A stretch of 15,413 nt of DNA, taken from positions 17,744-33,156 of the forward strand of contig NVTL01000030.1 in assembly GCA_002401565.1 (NCBI GenBank), given 5' to 3'. Both the position numbers and the translations under genes were made by a program. The notes under the pieces were generated by a model, which saw nothing but the letters and a program-made list of their open reading frames with translations, was not told the DNA's origin and ran no database searches. Each line of letters begins with the position of its first letter. The stretch's first letter is position 1. This DNA is from Rhodospirillaceae bacterium (GTDB taxonomy: Bacteria; Pseudomonadota; Alphaproteobacteria; Rhodospirillales; Magnetovibrionaceae). Shown piece by piece: positions 14,167 to 15,413 of the stretch.

Positions 14167-15413
14167 ATGAGTATTCATAACCTCCAGCATCTTTTTGCTC
14201 CGACTTCCGTTGCCGTCATCGGCGCGTCAACAAGACCCAGATCTATTGGGAATCTTGTGATGAAAAATCTTTTGGAGGGTGGTTTTCAAGGGCCGATAAT
14301 GCCGGTCAACTCTAAGCACGTATCGATCTTGGGTGTCTTGGCCTACAAAAGTATTGAACAACTCCCGACCATCCCTGAGCTTGCCGTCATCTGTATTCCC
14401 CCGCACTCAATTCCCAACGTGTTGGAAGAACTCGGCGAAAAAGGTACGCGAGCGGTGATTGTTTTGACATCCGGTTTGAAGGCGGAAAGTTTTGCCGAAG
14501 GTATCAGCGTCAATGATGAGATGCTGCAGATTGCCCAAAAATTTGGCATGCGCATTCTCGGCCCTAATTGTTTAGGCGTTTTGGTGCCTGGCATTGGTTT
14601 AAATGCGAGTTTTGCCCATCGACCCGCTTTGCCCGGCAAGATCGCCTTTGTCTCTCAATCGGGGGCTCTGTGCACATCGGTTCTTGATTGGGCGCGCCCG
14701 CGCGGCATTGGTTTTTCTCACTTCATTTCCATGGGGGATATGGCCGATACAGATTTTGGTGATGTGCTCGATTACTTAGGCAGCGATCCAAATACCAACG
14801 CGATCTTGCTTTATATTGAATCGATTCATGACAAACGTAACTTTATGTCAGCGGCACGTGCTGCCGCGCGAAACAAGCCGCTGTTGGCCATTAAGTCTGG
14901 GCGCTATGAAGAAGGCGCCAAGGCCGCAACCTCACACACAGGAGCGTTAGCAGGTTCAGACTTTGTTTATGATGCCGCTTTTCGACGTGCGGGTATGTTG
15001 CGCGTTTATCACATTGAAGAGTTGTTTGCCGCTGTTGAAACATTAAGTCACGGGCGACGCCCCAAAGGAGAACGGTTAGCCATTTTAACCAATGGCGGGG
15101 GCTTGGGCGTTCTTGCTGTTGATGATTTGATTGAGCTTGGGGGCACTCTAGCGGAGCTTTCGGAGGAGACCGTTAACAAACTCAACGCTCTTTTGCCGTC
15201 CACATGGTCTAAGGCTAATCCGGTCGATATTATTGGCGATGCATCTGCGCAACGCTACATGGATGCCTTGCGCATTTTATTTGAAGCCAAAGAAGTTGAT
15301 GCCGTAATCTGTATGCATTGCCCCGTTGCCGTAGTTTCTGCTGTTGAGGTGGCTCAGGGTATCATTGACATTTCAACACAATTTCCGCGTGCGGCCCTCA
15401 CGACATGCTTTGT
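14167..15413 (+). CDS. ADP-forming acyl-CoA synthetase-like protein, PatZ/YfiQ-type lysine acetyltransferase N-terminal part (C-terminus off the window)
   Basis: ATG at 14167 has AAGGA six bases upstream. The frame runs 415 codons to the right edge without a stop. Residues 1-140 are a CoA-binding Rossmann domain (LFAPTSVAVIGAS, 9-21; LGPNCLG, 131-137). Residues 155-300 are the succinyl-CoA-ligase-like domain (FVSQSGALCTSVLDWA, 161-176; AILLYIES, 212-219). SHTGALAGSD (256-265) holds His257, equivalent to the phosphorylated His of ADP-forming acetyl-CoA synthetases. ELFAAVETLSHGR then RLAILTNGGG and the later NPVDIIGDAS match the third domain. The stretch closely resembles E. coli PatZ/YfiQ as I remember it, so a C-terminal ATP-grasp domain and GNAT acetyltransferase domain are expected past 15413. 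PatZ acetylates acetyl-CoA synthetase and other proteins. The neighbouring deacetylase supports this reading. If no GNAT domain follows, it is a plain acyl-CoA synthetase. Confidence 0.88.
   Translation, partial: MSIHNLQHLFAPTSVAVIGASTRPRSIGNLVMKNLLEGGFQGPIMPVNSKHVSILGVLAYKSIEQLPTIPELAVICIPPHSIPNVLEELGEKGTRAVIVLTSGLKAESFAEGISVNDEMLQIAQKFGMRILGPNCLGVLVPGIGLNASFAHRPALPGKIAFVSQSGALCTSVLDWARPRGIGFSHFISMGDMADTDFGDVLDYLGSDPNTNAILLYIESIHDKRNFMSAARAAARNKPLLAIKSGRYEEGAKAATSHTGALAGSDFVYDAAFRRAGMLRVYHIEELFAAVETLSHGRRPKGERLAILTNGGGLGVLAVDDLIELGGTLAELSEETVNKLNALLPSTWSKANPVDIIGDASAQRYMDALRILFEAKEVDAVICMHCPVAVVSAVEVAQGIIDISTQFPRAALTTCF

Noticed and set aside
14343..14639. Minus-strand 98-codon open frame within the acyl-CoA synthetase-like gene
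   Set aside because: It is antisense to a well-supported coding sequence and has no recognisable features or ribosome-binding site.

Overview
The window looks like a chromosomal segment from a Gram-negative bacterium, most likely an alphaproteobacterium. That guess rests on the class I c-type cytochrome, the LEPR/DUF4347-type giant surface protein with a TolC/HlyD export set, and the pairing of a histone-deacetylase-family gene with a PatZ-like acyl-CoA synthetase. Base composition is roughly balanced. No rRNA, tRNA, CRISPR array, insertion sequence or prophage block is visible. The taxon is an inference; no marker gene settles it.

Region 1 (1-11033, all on the minus strand) is one apparent operon, read right to left. 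It starts with a ~2,380-residue secreted protein: an LEPR-type N-terminal motif, a DUF4347 domain with a caspase-like His/Cys pair, an unrecognised beta-rich segment, 14 tandem repeats of 121-126 residues, then a proline/glycine/asparagine-rich tail. Next come a TolC-family outer-membrane lipoprotein, a short periplasmic adaptor (HlyD/RND type), and a second adaptor that carries a cytoplasmic GAF-like domain and a membrane helix and runs off the left edge. No ABC ATPase is seen, so the inner-membrane energiser must lie beyond position 1 or elsewhere. The simplest reading is a dedicated type-I-like export line for the giant protein.

Region 2 (11034-12171) is an AT-rich divergent intergenic region followed by a plus-strand gene for a signal-peptide-bearing tail-collar (microcystin-dependent-protein-like) protein, closed by a strong hairpin terminator.

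Region 3 (12172-12812) holds a small monocistronic periplasmic cytochrome c with its own terminator.

Region 4 (13021-15413) holds a minus-strand zinc deacetylase of the HDAC/AcuC family. It is divergent from a plus-strand ADP-forming acyl-CoA synthetase-like protein that closely resembles the N-terminal half of PatZ/YfiQ lysine acetyltransferases and is cut by the right edge. Together they suggest an acetylation/deacetylation or acetyl-CoA module. Two TTGC-N3-GCAA palindromes lie in the shared promoter region.

The most interesting items are the giant protein's single cysteine, placed exactly at the predicted catalytic site; the export operon with a GAF-fused adaptor and no ABC transporter in view; and the deacetylase/PatZ-like pair in which the synthetase keeps its phospho-histidine.
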